Shown here: piece after piece, positions 25,525 through 35,148 of the stretch
Layout of the letters: each line of letters opens with the position of its first letter
How positions within the stretch are numbered: the first letter of the stretch is position 1
Origin: Paracidovorax valerianellae
GTDB taxonomy: Bacteria; Pseudomonadota; Gammaproteobacteria; Burkholderiales; Burkholderiaceae_C
Direction: 5' to 3'
DNA length: 64,000 nt
NCBI RefSeq assembly: GCF_900102625.1
Contig: NZ_FMZC01000010.1
Coordinates: 1 to 64,000, forward strand
Program-made: the position numbers and the translations under genes
The notes under the pieces: model-generated
What the model was told of the DNA's origin: nothing
Seen by the model: the letters and a program-made list of their open reading frames with translations, nothing else
Database searches by the model: none

Positions 25525-26442
25525 TTAACGGATAGAAAGTTGCGCGTTGACCAGTTCGAGCACTGCGTCGGCGAAAACCTGGGGCGCCTCCTGCGGCAGG
25601 TTGTGCCCCGCGCCGGGCACCCAGCGGTGCGAGCGCAGCCCGGCGAACTTCGCGGCGTGTGCCGAAGCGTCAGCCGGCGGGCGGACCCCGTCGTCCAAAC
25701 CATCGAACGTGATGGCGGGCACGCGAATGGCGGGCTGCACCGCCAGGCGGTTCTCGATCTCGGCGAACGCTGGGTCGCCCGTGACCAGGCCGAAGCGGTG
25801 GCGGTACGAGTGGATCACCACGTCCACGAAGTCGGGGTTGTCGAAGGCTGCGGCGCTGCGCTCGAAAGTGGCGTCGTCGAACTTCCAGGTCGGCGACCAC
25901 AGTTGCCACAGCAGCCGGGTGAGCGCACGCCGGTCCTTCGCCAGCCCGGCCTGGCCGCGCGCGCTGTGAAAGTAGTACTGGTACCAGAGGCTGTGCTCGT
26001 TGGCCGGCGTGTCGGGCTCCATGGCCCGGGCGATGTCCTGGATGTTGTAGCTGTTGAGCGAAACGAGCCCGGCACACCGCTCGGGCCACAGCGCCGCGAC
26101 CACGCAGGCTGCGCGCCCGCCCCAGTCGTAGCCCGCCAGCACCGCGCGGTCGATGGCCAGCGCATCCAGCAGCGCGAGCAGGTCGCCGCCCAGCGCCGCC
26201 TGTTCGCCCGAGCGCGGCGTGGCATCGCTCAAAAAGCGCGTCGGCCCGTAGCCCCGCAGAAAGGGCACCACCACGCGGCAGCCCTGCGCGGCCAGCATGG
26301 GCGCGACCTCGGCATAGGCGTGGATGTCGTAGGGAAAGCCGTGCATCAGCAGCACGGGCGGCCCATCGGCCGGGCCGGCCTCGAAGTACGCGACTTCGAG
26401 CACGCCGGCCTCGATCCGGCGCAGGGGTTCCATGCGGTCCAT
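25525..26442 (-). CDS. Alpha/beta hydrolase, epoxide-hydrolase or haloalkane-dehalogenase type
   Basis: 305 residues from ATG 26442, which has AAGG at a suitable distance; a GTG three codons earlier overlaps that site. The oxyanion segment HGFPYD and the nucleophile elbow GYDWGG show an aspartate nucleophile, as in epoxide hydrolases and dehalogenases, not a serine. A tryptophan-rich cap (LWYQYYFHSARG, LWQLWSPTW) follows, and the catalytic His is in GAGHNLPQEAP. The substrate is unknown. It lies between frmA and fghA with short gaps and so is probably co-transcribed with the formaldehyde genes, but it is not part of the standard pathway. Confidence 0.8.
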   Translation of the reverse strand: MDRMEPLRRIEAGVLEVAYFEAGPADGPPVLLMHGFPYDIHAYAEVAPMLAAQGCRVVVPFLRGYGPTRFLSDATPRSGEQAALGGDLLALLDALAIDRAVLAGYDWGGRAACVVAALWPERCAGLVSLNSYNIQDIARAMEPDTPANEHSLWYQYYFHSARGQAGLAKDRRALTRLLWQLWSPTWKFDDATFERSAAAFDNPDFVDVVIHSYRHRFGLVTGDPAFAEIENRLAVQPAIRVPAITFDGLDDGVRPPADASAHAAKFAGLRSHRWVPGAGHNLPQEAPQVFADAVLELVNAQLSIR

Positions 26443-26474
26443 GGCGGGCACCTTTTTGCGCTACCGGGCCACGG

Positions 26475-27581
26475 TCAGTAGATGACCACGCCGCGAATCG
26501 ATTCGCCGCGCTTCATCAGATCGAAGCCGTGGTTGATGTCGGCCAGCGGCATGGTGTGGGTGATCAGGCTGTCGATGTCGATCTTGCCCTCCATGTACCA
26601 GTCCACGATCTTGGGCACGTCGGTGCGGCCGCGGGCGCCGCCGAAGGCCGAGCCTTCCCACTTGCGGCCGGTGACGAGTTGGAACGGGCGCGTGCTGATC
26701 TCGGCACCGGCCTCGGCCACGCCGATGATGATGCTGCGGCCCCAGCCCTTGTGCGTGCATTCCAGCGCCTGGCGCATCACCTTGGTGTTGCCGATGCATT
26801 CGAAGGAATAGTCCGCGCCGCCGTCGGTCAGCTGCACGATGGCGTCCACGACGTTTTCCACCTCGTTCGGGTTGATGAAGTGCGTCATGCCGAACTGGCG
26901 CGCCATTTCCTGGCGGGCAGGGTTGATGTCCACGCCGATGATCTTGTCGGCGCCCACCATCTTGGCGCCCTGGATCACGTTCAGGCCGATGCCGCCCAGG
27001 CCGAACACCACCACGTTGGCGCCGGCCTCCACCTTGGCGGTGAACAGCACGGCGCCGATGCCGGTCGTCACGCCGCAGCCGATGTAGCAGACCTTGTCGA
27101 AGGGCGCGTCTTCGCGGATCTTGGCCAGGGAGATTTCAGGCGCCACCGTGTAGTTGCTGAACGTGCTGGTGCCCATGTAATGGAAGATCGGCTGGCCGTC
27201 GATGCTGAAGCGGCTGGTGGCATCGGGCATCAGGCCCTTGCCCTGCGTGCCGCGGATCAGCTGGCACAGGTTGGTCTTGCGCGAGAGGCAGAACTTGCAC
27301 TGGCGGCATTCGGGCGTGTACAGCGGAATGACGTGGTCGCCCTTCTTGAGCGTGGTCACGCCCGGGCCCACGTCCACCACGATGCCCGCGCCTTCGTGGC
27401 CCAGGATGGCGGGGAAGATGCCTTCCGGATCGGCGCCCGACAGCGTGTAGTAATCGGTGTGGCAGATGCCGGTGGCCTTGATCTCGACGAGCACTTCGCC
27501 GAACTTGGGGCCCTGCAGGTCCACGGTTTCGATGGTGAGGGGTTCACCGGCTTTCCAGGCGACGGCGGCTTGGGTTTTCAT
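26475..27581 (-). CDS. frmA: S-(hydroxymethyl)glutathione dehydrogenase / class III alcohol dehydrogenase
   Basis: 368 residues, the normal length. Catalytic-zinc ligands lie in [17 protein letters not shown] and GHEGAG, the structural-zinc cysteines in [15 protein letters not shown], and the NAD-binding glycine pattern in [12 protein letters not shown]. It oxidises S-hydroxymethylglutathione, formed from formaldehyde and glutathione, to S-formylglutathione, which FghA then cleaves. CAGGAG precedes the ATG by 9 bases. No frmR repressor gene is adjacent; a GlxA-type regulator is divergent instead. Confidence 0.95.
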   Translation of the reverse strand: MKTQAAVAWKAGEPLTIETVDLQGPKFGEVLVEIKATGICHTDYYTLSGADPEGIFPAILGHEGAGIVVDVGPGVTTLKKGDHVIPLYTPECRQCKFCLSRKTNLCQLIRGTQGKGLMPDATSRFSIDGQPIFHYMGTSTFSNYTVAPEISLAKIREDAPFDKVCYIGCGVTTGIGAVLFTAKVEAGANVVVFGLGGIGLNVIQGAKMVGADKIIGVDINPARQEMARQFGMTHFINPNEVENVVDAIVQLTDGGADYSFECIGNTKVMRQALECTHKGWGRSIIIGVAEAGAEISTRPFQLVTGRKWEGSAFGGARGRTDVPKIVDWYMEGKIDIDSLITHTMPLADINHGFDLMKRGESIRGVVIY

Positions 27582-27957
27582 GGGGTAGGGCTCCTGTCAG
27601 TGGTTGGTTCGGTAGGGTCGCAAGGGCGGGTTATCGCAAATGGTCTCGCCCGCCGGCCCGGCACGCCCTGCATCGGGCGGCCCGCAGCAGGCTTTCTAGC
27701 AGATGCCGCCGTTGGGCTGTCGGCCCGCCCTCTCGGCGCGATGGCCAATGGCCCGGCGAGCGCGGCGACAATCGCAGCGCGCGCCTTGCCGGCGGTGGGT
27801 CGATGCCAATGTAGAAGCGAATGGCCCGTGCCGCGACCATCCGGCGCCAAGCGCACCATGTTTGGCCGCCCTGCCGGCCATCTTGGCCGCAGGAGCGGGC
27901 CGGGCGGCCTGCAGGCCGTCGCCGTTTTCTCCCTTCTTGTCCTTGAACCCCGCTGCC
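27582..27957. other. Divergent intergenic region between frmA and the GlxA-type regulator
   Basis: 376 bases without a gene. A TGC-GATAAC element on the minus strand about 50 bases upstream of frmA could be an extended -10; no matching -35 stands out. GC-rich inverted fragments (GGCCG / CGGCC) are frequent, but none is long enough to call an operator. The region must hold both promoters. Confidence 0.4.
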
Positions 27958-28941
27958 ATGCCCGTTCCGCATTCCGTCGATATCGTCGTCTACCCCGGCT
28001 TCAAGGCCCTGGAGGCGGTCGGGCCCATGTCGGTGTTCGACTATGCCAACGTGCATCTGGCGCGGCGCGGGCAGCCGGCGGGGTATGCCGTTTCGGTGGC
28101 AGCGCAGGCCCTGGGCGATGTGCCGTCGGACACCGCCATGTCGCTGCGCGCCACGCGCCAACTGGGGCAGGGGGCCGATCCCCACATCGCGCTGATCGTG
28201 GGCTCGCGCGACATCGAAACCGCCTTGGCATCGTCTCCCGGCATCGTCGCCTGGGCGGCGCAAACCGCCCCGCGCGTGCGGCACATGGTGGCGCTGTGCT
28301 CCGGCAGTTTCTTTCTCGGGGCGGCCGGCTTGCTGGACGGGGCGCGGGCGGCCACCCACTGGAGCGTCGCCGATCTGCTGCAGCGCCGCTTTCCCGCGGT
28401 GCAGGTGGATGCCGATGCGATCTATGTGCGCAGCGGCAACCTGTGGACCTCCGCCGGGGTGACGGCGGGCATGGACCTCGCGCTCGCCCTGGTCGAGGAA
28501 GACTTCGGGCGCACCCTGGCGCTGGAGGTGGCCCGCGATCTGGTCATGTACCTCAAGCGGCCGGGCGGGCAGTCGCAGTTCAGCATGCACCTGGCCAGCC
28601 AGGGCACGCGCCACCCGGGCATTCGTGAAGTGCAGGCTTGGATTCTTTCTCACCTGGCAGAGCCCTTGCCATTGCAGGAACTGGCGTCGCGTGCGGCGAT
28701 GAGCGAACGCAATTTCCGCCGCGTCTTTTTGCACGAGAGTGGGCAGAGCCCTTCGGATTTCATCGAGACGGCGCGGCTGGAAGGCGCGCGGCGCCTGCTG
28801 GAGGAAGAGAACGGCTTGCCCCTTAAAACCGTAGCGGCGCGTGTGGGCTTTCGGTCGGACGAACCGCTGCGCAGGCTCTTCCTGCGCCGACTGGGAGTGA
28901 CCCCACAGGCCTACCGCGAGCGTTTCGGCGGACCGGGCTGA
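27958..28941 (+). CDS. GlxA-family regulator (DJ-1/PfpI domain plus AraC helix-turn-helix)
   Basis: 327 residues from ATG 27958, where the family N-terminus begins (HSVDIVVYPGFKALEAVGP). The DJ-1/PfpI-like domain spans about 5-170, with the elbow ALCSGSFFLGAAGLLDG, then an AraC DNA-binding domain at about 220-320 (LQELASRAAMSERNFRRVFL, LKTVAARVGFRSDEPLRRLF). Such regulators respond to small nitrogenous or amine metabolites, and some control glycine-betaine or formaldehyde-releasing demethylation routes. Its divergence from frmA makes control of the formaldehyde genes plausible but unproven. Confidence 0.88.
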   Translation: MPVPHSVDIVVYPGFKALEAVGPMSVFDYANVHLARRGQPAGYAVSVAAQALGDVPSDTAMSLRATRQLGQGADPHIALIVGSRDIETALASSPGIVAWAAQTAPRVRHMVALCSGSFFLGAAGLLDGARAATHWSVADLLQRRFPAVQVDADAIYVRSGNLWTSAGVTAGMDLALALVEEDFGRTLALEVARDLVMYLKRPGGQSQFSMHLASQGTRHPGIREVQAWILSHLAEPLPLQELASRAAMSERNFRRVFLHESGQSPSDFIETARLEGARRLLEEENGLPLKTVAARVGFRSDEPLRRLFLRRLGVTPQAYRERFGGPG

Positions 28942-29082
28942 AGGCACGTGTATGGCCGTGGGTTGCCATCGGCTCTGGCGAAAAAAGGCATGATGCAAGG
29001 CTGAGCAGGGCCCGCGACCCATGGATGGCCGCACCTGTTCCCACGACGAGGCCACCCAGCGAGCGATTCAAAGGTTTTTTCA

Positions 29083-32000
29083 ATGCATACCGTCCCCGGC
29101 CCAGCGGCCGCAGGCACCGAACCTGCGGACAGCCGCCCCGACGCGAGAGCGATCAACGATTTCGACTGGTCTCTGACCCCCCTTGGCAACATCGAGCACT
29201 GGCCGCAGCCCGTTCGTGCGGCCTTGGCCCAGTGGATCGGCAATGAGGCGGTTTCTCCGCTGCCGGACGGCGACATCCGCAACCGCCAGATCCTGGACAG
29301 TGCCATCGACTACGCCATCGTCGCGTTCGATCTGCAAGGCAAAGTGACGCGCTGGAATGAAGGCGCCCGCCGCGTGCTCGGCTGGACCGAGCTGGAAATG
29401 CTGGGCCGCGACGCCGCCCGCATCTTCACCCCCGAAGACCGCGCCGCGCACCGCATGGAAATCGAAATGCAGGCCGCGCTCACGCGGGGCGTGGGCACCG
29501 ACGAGCGGTGGCATGTGCGCAAGTCCGGCGAGCGCTTCTGGGCGAACGGCGAAATGACCCCGATCCGTGATGCGGACGGCCAGCCCATCGGTTTCGTGAA
29601 GGTGCTGCGCGACCGCACCGAGCAACACCGCGCGGCCGAGGCGCTGCGCCAATCCGAAGAGCGCCTGCACCGCGCGCAGAAGGCAGGGGGCGTGGGCACG
29701 TTCTCGCTGGAACTGTCCACCGACCTGCTGTACGGCACCCGGGAGTTCTACCGAATCTTCGGCGTGCCGGAGGCCGAGAGCGTTCCCGCCAAGGCGCTGG
29801 AAGCCTTGGTGCTGCCCGAAGATGCACAGGTGCGTTCCGCACGCGAGACGCGCAGCACCGAGTCGGCCCCGCTGGATGTCGAATACCGCATCCGCCGGGC
29901 CAGCGATGGCGCGTTGCGCTGGATTGCCCGCAAGGCCGAATTCGAACGGGGCCCGGACGGCGCCATCGCCCGCATGGTCGGCGTGGTGCAGGACGTGACC
30001 GAACGCAAGGCCGCGCTGCAGGCCGTCAAAGACAGCGCGGCGGAGTTCCGCACCTTTGCCCAGTCGCTGCCGAACCACGTGTGGACGGCGCGCAGCGACG
30101 GCCAACTGGACTGGTTCAACGACCGGGTGTACGAATACACCGGCGTGGCCGCTGGTTCGCTCGACGGAGGCCATTGGGGCGGCGTCGTGCATGCCGACGA
30201 CTTGCCCGCTGCGGTGGCACTCTGGGAGGCCAGCGTGGCCTCGGGCGAGCAATACGAAACCGAATACCGCATCCGGCGCGCAGACGGCGCGATGCGCTGG
30301 CACCTGGTGCGTGCGCTGCCGCTGCGAACCGGCAGCGGCACGGTCAGCCGGTGGATCGGCACCAACACCGACATCCATGAGCAAAAGCTGGTGCAGGCGG
30401 AGAGCGTTCGTGACCGCGACCGGCTCTGGAAGCTGTCGCGCGAACTCATGCTGGTGTGTGACTTCCAGGGCCTGATCGCCGCCGTGAATCCTGCCGCCAC
30501 CCGGCTCCTGGGCTGGGAGCAGGCACAGATGGCGGGGCGCACGGTGGGCGAATTCATCCACCCCGAAGACGCGGAAGCGATGGCCGCCGAATTGGGCAAG
30601 CTGGCCCGCGGCGTGACCACGCTGGTGTTCGAGAACCGCTGGCGCAAGGACGACGGCAGCTACCGCCTGCTCAGCTGGACGGCCGTGCCTGAAGAAGGGT
30701 TCATCCACGCGGTGGCGCGCGACGTCACCCGCGAACGCACCGCCGAAGAGGCCCTGCGCCAGTCGCAAAAGCTGGAGGCCATCGGCCAGCTCACCGGCGG
30801 CGTGGCGCACGATTTCAACAACGTGCTGGCGGTGATCCGCACGTCCATCGACCTGCTGCGGCGCGTGCAGCTGTCGGACGACCGTCGCCACCGGTTCATG
30901 GAGTCCATCTCCAACGCGGTCACGCGCGCGACCAAGCTCACGGGCCAGCTGCTGGCGTTCGCCCGGCGCCAGGCCCTGCAGCCGACGGTGTTCGACGCGG
31001 GGCAGAACACCCGAGCGGTGAGCGACATGATCAGCAGCCTGGCGGGCGCGCGCATCGAGATCGAGCTGAACCTGGCGGAAACCGCCTGCTTCGTGCATGC
31101 GGACCCGAGCCAGTTCGACACCGCGCTGGTGAATCTGGCCGTGAACGCCCGCGATGCGATGAAGGGCAGCGGCAAGCTGACCATCGAAGTGCGGGCCGTG
31201 CCGGAAATTCCCGCCCTGCAATCGCAACCCGCCGTGCCCGGAAAGTTCGTGGCGGTGTCCATCCTGGACAGCGGCACCGGCATTGCGCCGGAGCACCTCA
31301 ACCAGATCTTCGAGCCGTTCTTCACCACCAAGGGTGTGGGCCATGGCACGGGTCTGGGCCTGTCGCAGGTGTTCGGCTTCGCCAAGCAGTCCGGTGGGGA
31401 CATCCGCGTGGAAAGCACCGTGGGCGAGGGCAGCCGTTTCACGCTGTACCTGCCCCGCGCCGCGCGCCCCGGCCACAGCCAGGAAGCCGCCGAGGGCGAT
31501 GACCGGCTGGCCCTGGGCAAGGGCGGCTGCGTGCTGGTCGTGGAAGACAACGCCGAGGTGTCCGCCTCGGTCGAGCAGACCCTGCACGAACTGGGCTACA
31601 CCACCGTGGTGACCTCCAGCGGCGAAAAGGCGCTGGAAGCCTTGAAGGCCGGCCCCGGCCGTTTCGTGGCCGTGTTTTCGGATGTCGTCATGGCCGGCAT
31701 GAGCGGCATCGAACTGGGGCGCGAGATTCGCCAGCGCTACGGTGCCCTGCCCATCGTGCTTTCCAGCGGCTACAGCTACGTGCTGGCGCAAAGCCCCGAC
31801 CACGGCTTCACCTTGCTGCCCAAGCCCTATTCGCTGGATGAATTGGCGCAGGTCTTGTACGACAGCATCCACCGCAGCGGCGCCCCGGCCAGGCCCCGGC
31901 GCCGGAAAGTGCCAACGCCGGTGCTGCCTTCGGCCGCGGCCGACGCGGCGCAGACGGAAATGCTGCGCCAGGCCGAACTCGAGTCCATGCGCATTCTGGA

Positions 32001-32460
32001 CACCGAGGAAGAAGCCGCCTTCGACGAATTCGCCCGGCTGGCCGCCAGCTTCTGCCAGACACCGATCGCCCTCGTCTCCCTGGTGGACACCGATCGGCAA
32101 TGGTTCAAGGCCAAGGTGGGGATCGCGGCCCGCGAAACGCCACGCGAGCATTCGTTCTGCGCCCATGCCATTCAGGAGCCGGAAAGCGTGATGATCGTGT
32201 GCGACACCTCGCGTGACGAGCGCTTTGCCAACAATGCGTTGGTGACGGGCGAGCCCAACATCAAGTTCTACGCAGGCGCACCGCTCATCACATCGACCGG
32301 CCAGGCGCTGGGCACCCTTTGCGTGATCGACCGTGTGCCGCGCGAATTGGAAACCCGGCAGGTGGAAGTGCTTCAGTTTCTGGCGGCGCAGTTGGTCGAG
32401 CGGCTCGAAGCGCGCCGGGCGAGCCTGCTGGACGCGCATTCCTCGACCGGGAAGGCGTAG
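29083..32460 (+). CDS. Hybrid sensor histidine kinase: four PAS domains, kinase, receiver, GAF
   Basis: 1,125 residues. Four PAS/PAC units lie at about 72-190, 196-310, 320-445 and 455-560 (for example VTRWNEGARRVLGWTELEML, WFNDRVYEYTGVAA, AVNPAATRLLGWEQAQM). The HisKA phosphoacceptor is H576 in GGVAHDFNNVLAVI, and the ATPase domain has NLAVNARDA, LDSGTGIAPE, FFTTKGVGHGTGLGLS. The receiver has its phosphoacceptor at D867 (FSDVVMAGMSG), and after it a GAF domain occupies about 970-1110. No membrane segments are seen, so it is a cytosolic sensor. A GAF after the receiver is unusual. No response-regulator gene is beside it. Confidence 0.92.
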   Translation: MHTVPGPAAAGTEPADSRPDARAINDFDWSLTPLGNIEHWPQPVRAALAQWIGNEAVSPLPDGDIRNRQILDSAIDYAIVAFDLQGKVTRWNEGARRVLGWTELEMLGRDAARIFTPEDRAAHRMEIEMQAALTRGVGTDERWHVRKSGERFWANGEMTPIRDADGQPIGFVKVLRDRTEQHRAAEALRQSEERLHRAQKAGGVGTFSLELSTDLLYGTREFYRIFGVPEAESVPAKALEALVLPEDAQVRSARETRSTESAPLDVEYRIRRASDGALRWIARKAEFERGPDGAIARMVGVVQDVTERKAALQAVKDSAAEFRTFAQSLPNHVWTARSDGQLDWFNDRVYEYTGVAAGSLDGGHWGGVVHADDLPAAVALWEASVASGEQYETEYRIRRADGAMRWHLVRALPLRTGSGTVSRWIGTNTDIHEQKLVQAESVRDRDRLWKLSRELMLVCDFQGLIAAVNPAATRLLGWEQAQMAGRTVGEFIHPEDAEAMAAELGKLARGVTTLVFENRWRKDDGSYRLLSWTAVPEEGFIHAVARDVTRERTAEEALRQSQKLEAIGQLTGGVAHDFNNVLAVIRTSIDLLRRVQLSDDRRHRFMESISNAVTRATKLTGQLLAFARRQALQPTVFDAGQNTRAVSDMISSLAGARIEIELNLAETACFVHADPSQFDTALVNLAVNARDAMKGSGKLTIEVRAVPEIPALQSQPAVPGKFVAVSILDSGTGIAPEHLNQIFEPFFTTKGVGHGTGLGLSQVFGFAKQSGGDIRVESTVGEGSRFTLYLPRAARPGHSQEAAEGDDRLALGKGGCVLVVEDNAEVSASVEQTLHELGYTTVVTSSGEKALEALKAGPGRFVAVFSDVVMAGMSGIELGREIRQRYGALPIVLSSGYSYVLAQSPDHGFTLLPKPYSLDELAQVLYDSIHRSGAPARPRRRKVPTPVLPSAAADAAQTEMLRQAELESMRILDTEEEAAFDEFARLAASFCQTPIALVSLVDTDRQWFKAKVGIAARETPREHSFCAHAIQEPESVMIVCDTSRDERFANNALVTGEPNIKFYAGAPLITSTGQALGTLCVIDRVPRELETRQVEVLQFLAAQLVERLEARRASLLDAHSSTGKA

Positions 32461-32470
32461 CAGCGCCATT

Positions 32471-32497
32471 CCGCTCCGAAAGCGAATTGCGGAGCGG
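32471..32497 (+). terminator. Hairpin downstream of the sensor kinase gene
   Basis: An 8-bp perfect stem, CCGCTCCG / CGGAGCGG, around an 11-base loop, starting 11 bases after the stop. There is no T-run, so it may be a weak or factor-assisted terminator or an mRNA 3'-end stabiliser. Confidence 0.35.
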
Positions 32498-32656
32498 GGC
32501 AACGCAGGCGGGTGGGAGGGTGATTTGGCACGCAGCCTTGACGCTGCGCGTCAGACAGCGCCTACCCCATCCAGCCCGCACTTCCGACGCGCCGCACGGA
32601 TTCCCAAGCGCCCAATGGCAGCCCAGACGACCGGTCTGTGTTCAGGAGGGCTTCCC

Positions 32657-32863
32657 ATGTTTTCAAACCCAGATGTTCCATCGCCGCTGTACTTTGGCGA
32701 AGGCGCCCCTGCGGCGCAGATGGGAGAGTTCGGCGGCTTCGGTCGCCAGTGGCAGCAGGGCGGCGGCGCCATGGATGCGGACGGACAGGAAATCTTCCGC
32801 TCTGCCGGCCGCGAATTCCAATATGGCGAAAGCCGCGGTTTCGAAACCCAGGCGCAGGGCTGA
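32657..32863 (+). CDS. Small unrecognised protein
   Basis: 68 residues with a strong AGGAGGG site 6 bases before ATG 32657. The product is glycine- and glutamine-rich in the middle (GEFGGFGRQWQQGGGAMD), has no membrane segment, no cysteine and no known motif, and ends RGFETQAQG. A good ribosome site supports translation. It stands alone between the sensor kinase and tRNA-Arg. No function is proposed. Confidence 0.5.
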   Translation: MFSNPDVPSPLYFGEGAPAAQMGEFGGFGRQWQQGGGAMDADGQEIFRSAGREFQYGESRGFETQAQG

Positions 32864-32886
32864 AGAAGAATTTTCTAACTGTTAGC

Positions 32887-32913
32887 AAGGGGTAGGAGCA
32901 ACTTCCACCCCTT
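32887..32913 (+). terminator. Imperfect hairpin after the small gene
   Basis: AAGGGGT...ACCCCTT: a 7-bp outer stem with an inner GGA/TCC pairing after a bulge and a short loop, 23 bases after the stop at 32863. No following T-run, so only a possible terminator. Confidence 0.35.
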
Positions 32914-33087
32914 GATCAACCTGTCTGGCAGACGCCTTGGCTGAGCTGATCGCCATCCCCCATCTCTGCTCCTGCCCTGCGCGAAGACACGAGCACCACC
33001 GATGGACGGGCGCCAGGGTTTCCCGCCGATCCATTGGATCGCACGCGCCTGGAGCGCTTGATGCGGCAAGAAACTGAAAAGAATGGA

Positions 33088-33164
33088 TGGCCTGCCCGGA
33101 GGGACTCGAACCCCCGACCTATTGCTTAGAAGGCAATTGCTCTATCCGGTTGAGCTACGGGCAG
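33088..33164 (-). tRNA. tRNA-Arg (anticodon TCT)
   Basis: 77 bases on the minus strand. The acceptor stem CTGCCCG pairs with CGGGCAG, followed by discriminator G and an encoded CCA. The D arm is CTCAACCGGATAGAG, the anticodon arm ATTGC-CTTCTAA-GCAAT with TCT at 33128-33130, and the T arm contains GGTTCGAGTCC. It reads AGA and, by wobble, possibly AGG, both rare codons in this GC-rich genome. No integrase or direct repeat marks it as an integration site. Confidence 0.97.
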
Positions 33165-33392
33165 ACTGGAAAAAAGAAGTGCGGTGAACATCGACCGCGG
33201 CACGGCCGGATGCTGGGTTCCACGGCCGCGGTGGGCGATGGTCAGCAGTTCGTGCGAGGCGTGAATGATACCTGCCCGCCACGTGCGTTCCGGCCTTTCT
33301 CCGGCGTGGCGGATTTTGCGCGGAGCGGGGCCTTGCGGGTATAACGCAATGGCAGGCGCCTGCCCGACGCGCCCGTCCTTCTTCTCCACTCC

Positions 33393-35138
33393 ATGCCGCA
33401 CAGTCTTTCACTCATCAACACCATCGCCGCGGCGCTGGGCTTGGCGCTCGTGCTGGGCTTCATCGCCACCCGCATGCGCCTGCCGGCGTTGGTTGGGTAT
33501 CTGCTGGCGGGGGTGGTGATCGGGCCGTTCACGCCCGGCTTCGTGGCCGACGGCGAGATGGCCAGTCAGCTCGCCGAGATCGGCGTGATGCTGCTGATGT
33601 TCGGGGTGGGCCTGCATTTTTCGCTGGGCGACCTGCTGGCGGTGCGCAAGATCGCGGTGCCCGGCGCGCTGGTGCAGATGGCGGTGGCGACGCTGCTGGG
33701 CATGGGCCTGGCGCTGTGGTGGGGTTGGGGGGTGGGTGGCGCGCTGGTGTTCGGGCTGGCGTTGTCGGTGGCCAGCACGGTGGTGCTGCTGCGGGCGCTG
33801 GAGACGCTGGGCATTCTCGATTCGTACACCGGGCGCATCGCGGTCGGCTGGCTGGTGGTGGAAGACCTCGCCATGGTGCTGGTCCTGGTGCTGCTGCCTC
33901 CGCTGGCGCAATGGCTGAACGGCACCGCCGGCGCTGGCAGCACGGCGGACCTGTGGAAGACCCTGGGCTGGACGATCGCGCAAGTGGGCGGCTTCGTCGC
34001 GCTCATGCTGGTGGTGGGGCGGCGGGTGTTTCCGTGGATTCTCTGGCAGGTGGCGCGCACCGGATCGCGCGAGCTGTTCACGCTGTGCGTGGTGGCCGCG
34101 GCGGTGGGCATCGCCTTCGGCTCCGCCGCGCTCTTCGGCGTGTCGTTCGCGCTCGGCGCCTTCTTCGCCGGCATGGTGATGCGCGAGTCCGAGTTCAGCC
34201 ACCGTGCCGCACAGGAATCGCTGCCGCTGCGCGATGCGTTCGCGGTGCTGTTTTTTGTGTCGGTGGGCATGCTGTTCAACCCGTGGGTGCTGGTCGAGCG
34301 GCCCTTTCAGGTGCTAGCGGTGGTGGCGATCATCATCCTGGGCAAGACGCTGGCCGCCGCGGCGCTGGTGCTGGCGTTCCGCTACCCGCTCAACACGGCG
34401 CTCACGGTGTCCGCCAGCCTGGCGCAGATCGGCGAGTTCTCTTTCATACTCGTGGGGCTGGGGGCTTCGCTGGGGCTGCTGCCACCGGAAGGGGCCAGCC
34501 TGGTGCTGGCAGGCGCGCTCATTTCCATCGCCGTCAACCCGCTGCTCTTTCACGCGATCGCGCCGCTGCAGGCGTGGCTGCGGGCCCGCTCGGCCTTCGC
34601 GCGCCGCCTGGAGCAGCGCGACGATCCGCTGGCGGAGTTGCCCTTGAGCACCCACCGCCGATACCTTGCGCGGCAGGTGGTGCTGGTGGGTTACGGCCGC
34701 GTGGGGCGGCGCATTGCCGCGGCGCTGGCGGAAAGCGACATCCCCTTCGTGGTGGCCGAGCAGAACCGCGACTTGGTGGAAGCGCTGCGCAATGGCGGCA
34801 TGGCCGCCGTGTACGGCGACGCGGTGGAGCCGGCCGTGCTGATCCAGGCGCACATCGCGCGGGCGCACATGCTGGTGATCGCCACGCCCAACACGCTGGA
34901 TGTGCGCCAGATCATCGCGACGGCACGCACGCTCAACCCCGACATCGAAACCGTGGTGCGCAGCCACAACGAGGCCGAGGCCCGGCTGCTGGAGCAGGAA
35001 GAGGGCGTGGCCAAGGTGTTCCTGGGCGAAGAGGCCCTGGCCGCTGCGATGACCTCGCACGTGCTGGGCCGGGCCGGGGAACGCCAGGCCGAGGCCAGCG
35101 CCCCGGCGGCCCTGGACGAGCGGGCCGCTTCGGTTTGA
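33393..35138 (+). CDS. Kef/YbaL-type monovalent cation:proton antiporter
   Basis: 581 residues. About twelve membrane helices (residues 5-390) form a CPA2 antiporter core (LPALVGYLLAGVVIGPFTPG, IGVMLLMFGVGLHFS, GWLVVEDLAMVLVLVLL with the ion-binding ED). A TrkA-N NAD-binding domain follows at about 428-545 (VVLVGYGRVGRRIA). The helix order plus a C-terminal TrkA-N without TrkA-C matches YbaL/KefB-like proteins that exchange K+ or Na+ for H+ and may be gated by nucleotides or glutathione adducts. There is no kefF/kefG partner gene nearby. An extragenic repeat begins 11 bases after the stop. Confidence 0.9.
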   Translation: MPHSLSLINTIAAALGLALVLGFIATRMRLPALVGYLLAGVVIGPFTPGFVADGEMASQLAEIGVMLLMFGVGLHFSLGDLLAVRKIAVPGALVQMAVATLLGMGLALWWGWGVGGALVFGLALSVASTVVLLRALETLGILDSYTGRIAVGWLVVEDLAMVLVLVLLPPLAQWLNGTAGAGSTADLWKTLGWTIAQVGGFVALMLVVGRRVFPWILWQVARTGSRELFTLCVVAAAVGIAFGSAALFGVSFALGAFFAGMVMRESEFSHRAAQESLPLRDAFAVLFFVSVGMLFNPWVLVERPFQVLAVVAIIILGKTLAAAALVLAFRYPLNTALTVSASLAQIGEFSFILVGLGASLGLLPPEGASLVLAGALISIAVNPLLFHAIAPLQAWLRARSAFARRLEQRDDPLAELPLSTHRRYLARQVVLVGYGRVGRRIAAALAESDIPFVVAEQNRDLVEALRNGGMAAVYGDAVEPAVLIQAHIARAHMLVIATPNTLDVRQIIATARTLNPDIETVVRSHNEAEARLLEQEEGVAKVFLGEEALAAAMTSHVLGRAGERQAEASAPAALDERAASV

Positions 35139-35148
35139 GTCAAATAAG

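Noticed and set aside
29080-32502. 1,140-codon minus-strand frame opposite the sensor kinase
   Set aside because: Antisense shadow; no domain structure, while the plus strand encodes a complete hybrid kinase.
33088-33164. tRNA-Arg as an integration site
   Set aside because: No integrase, no duplicated 3' end of the tRNA and no composition shift on either side.
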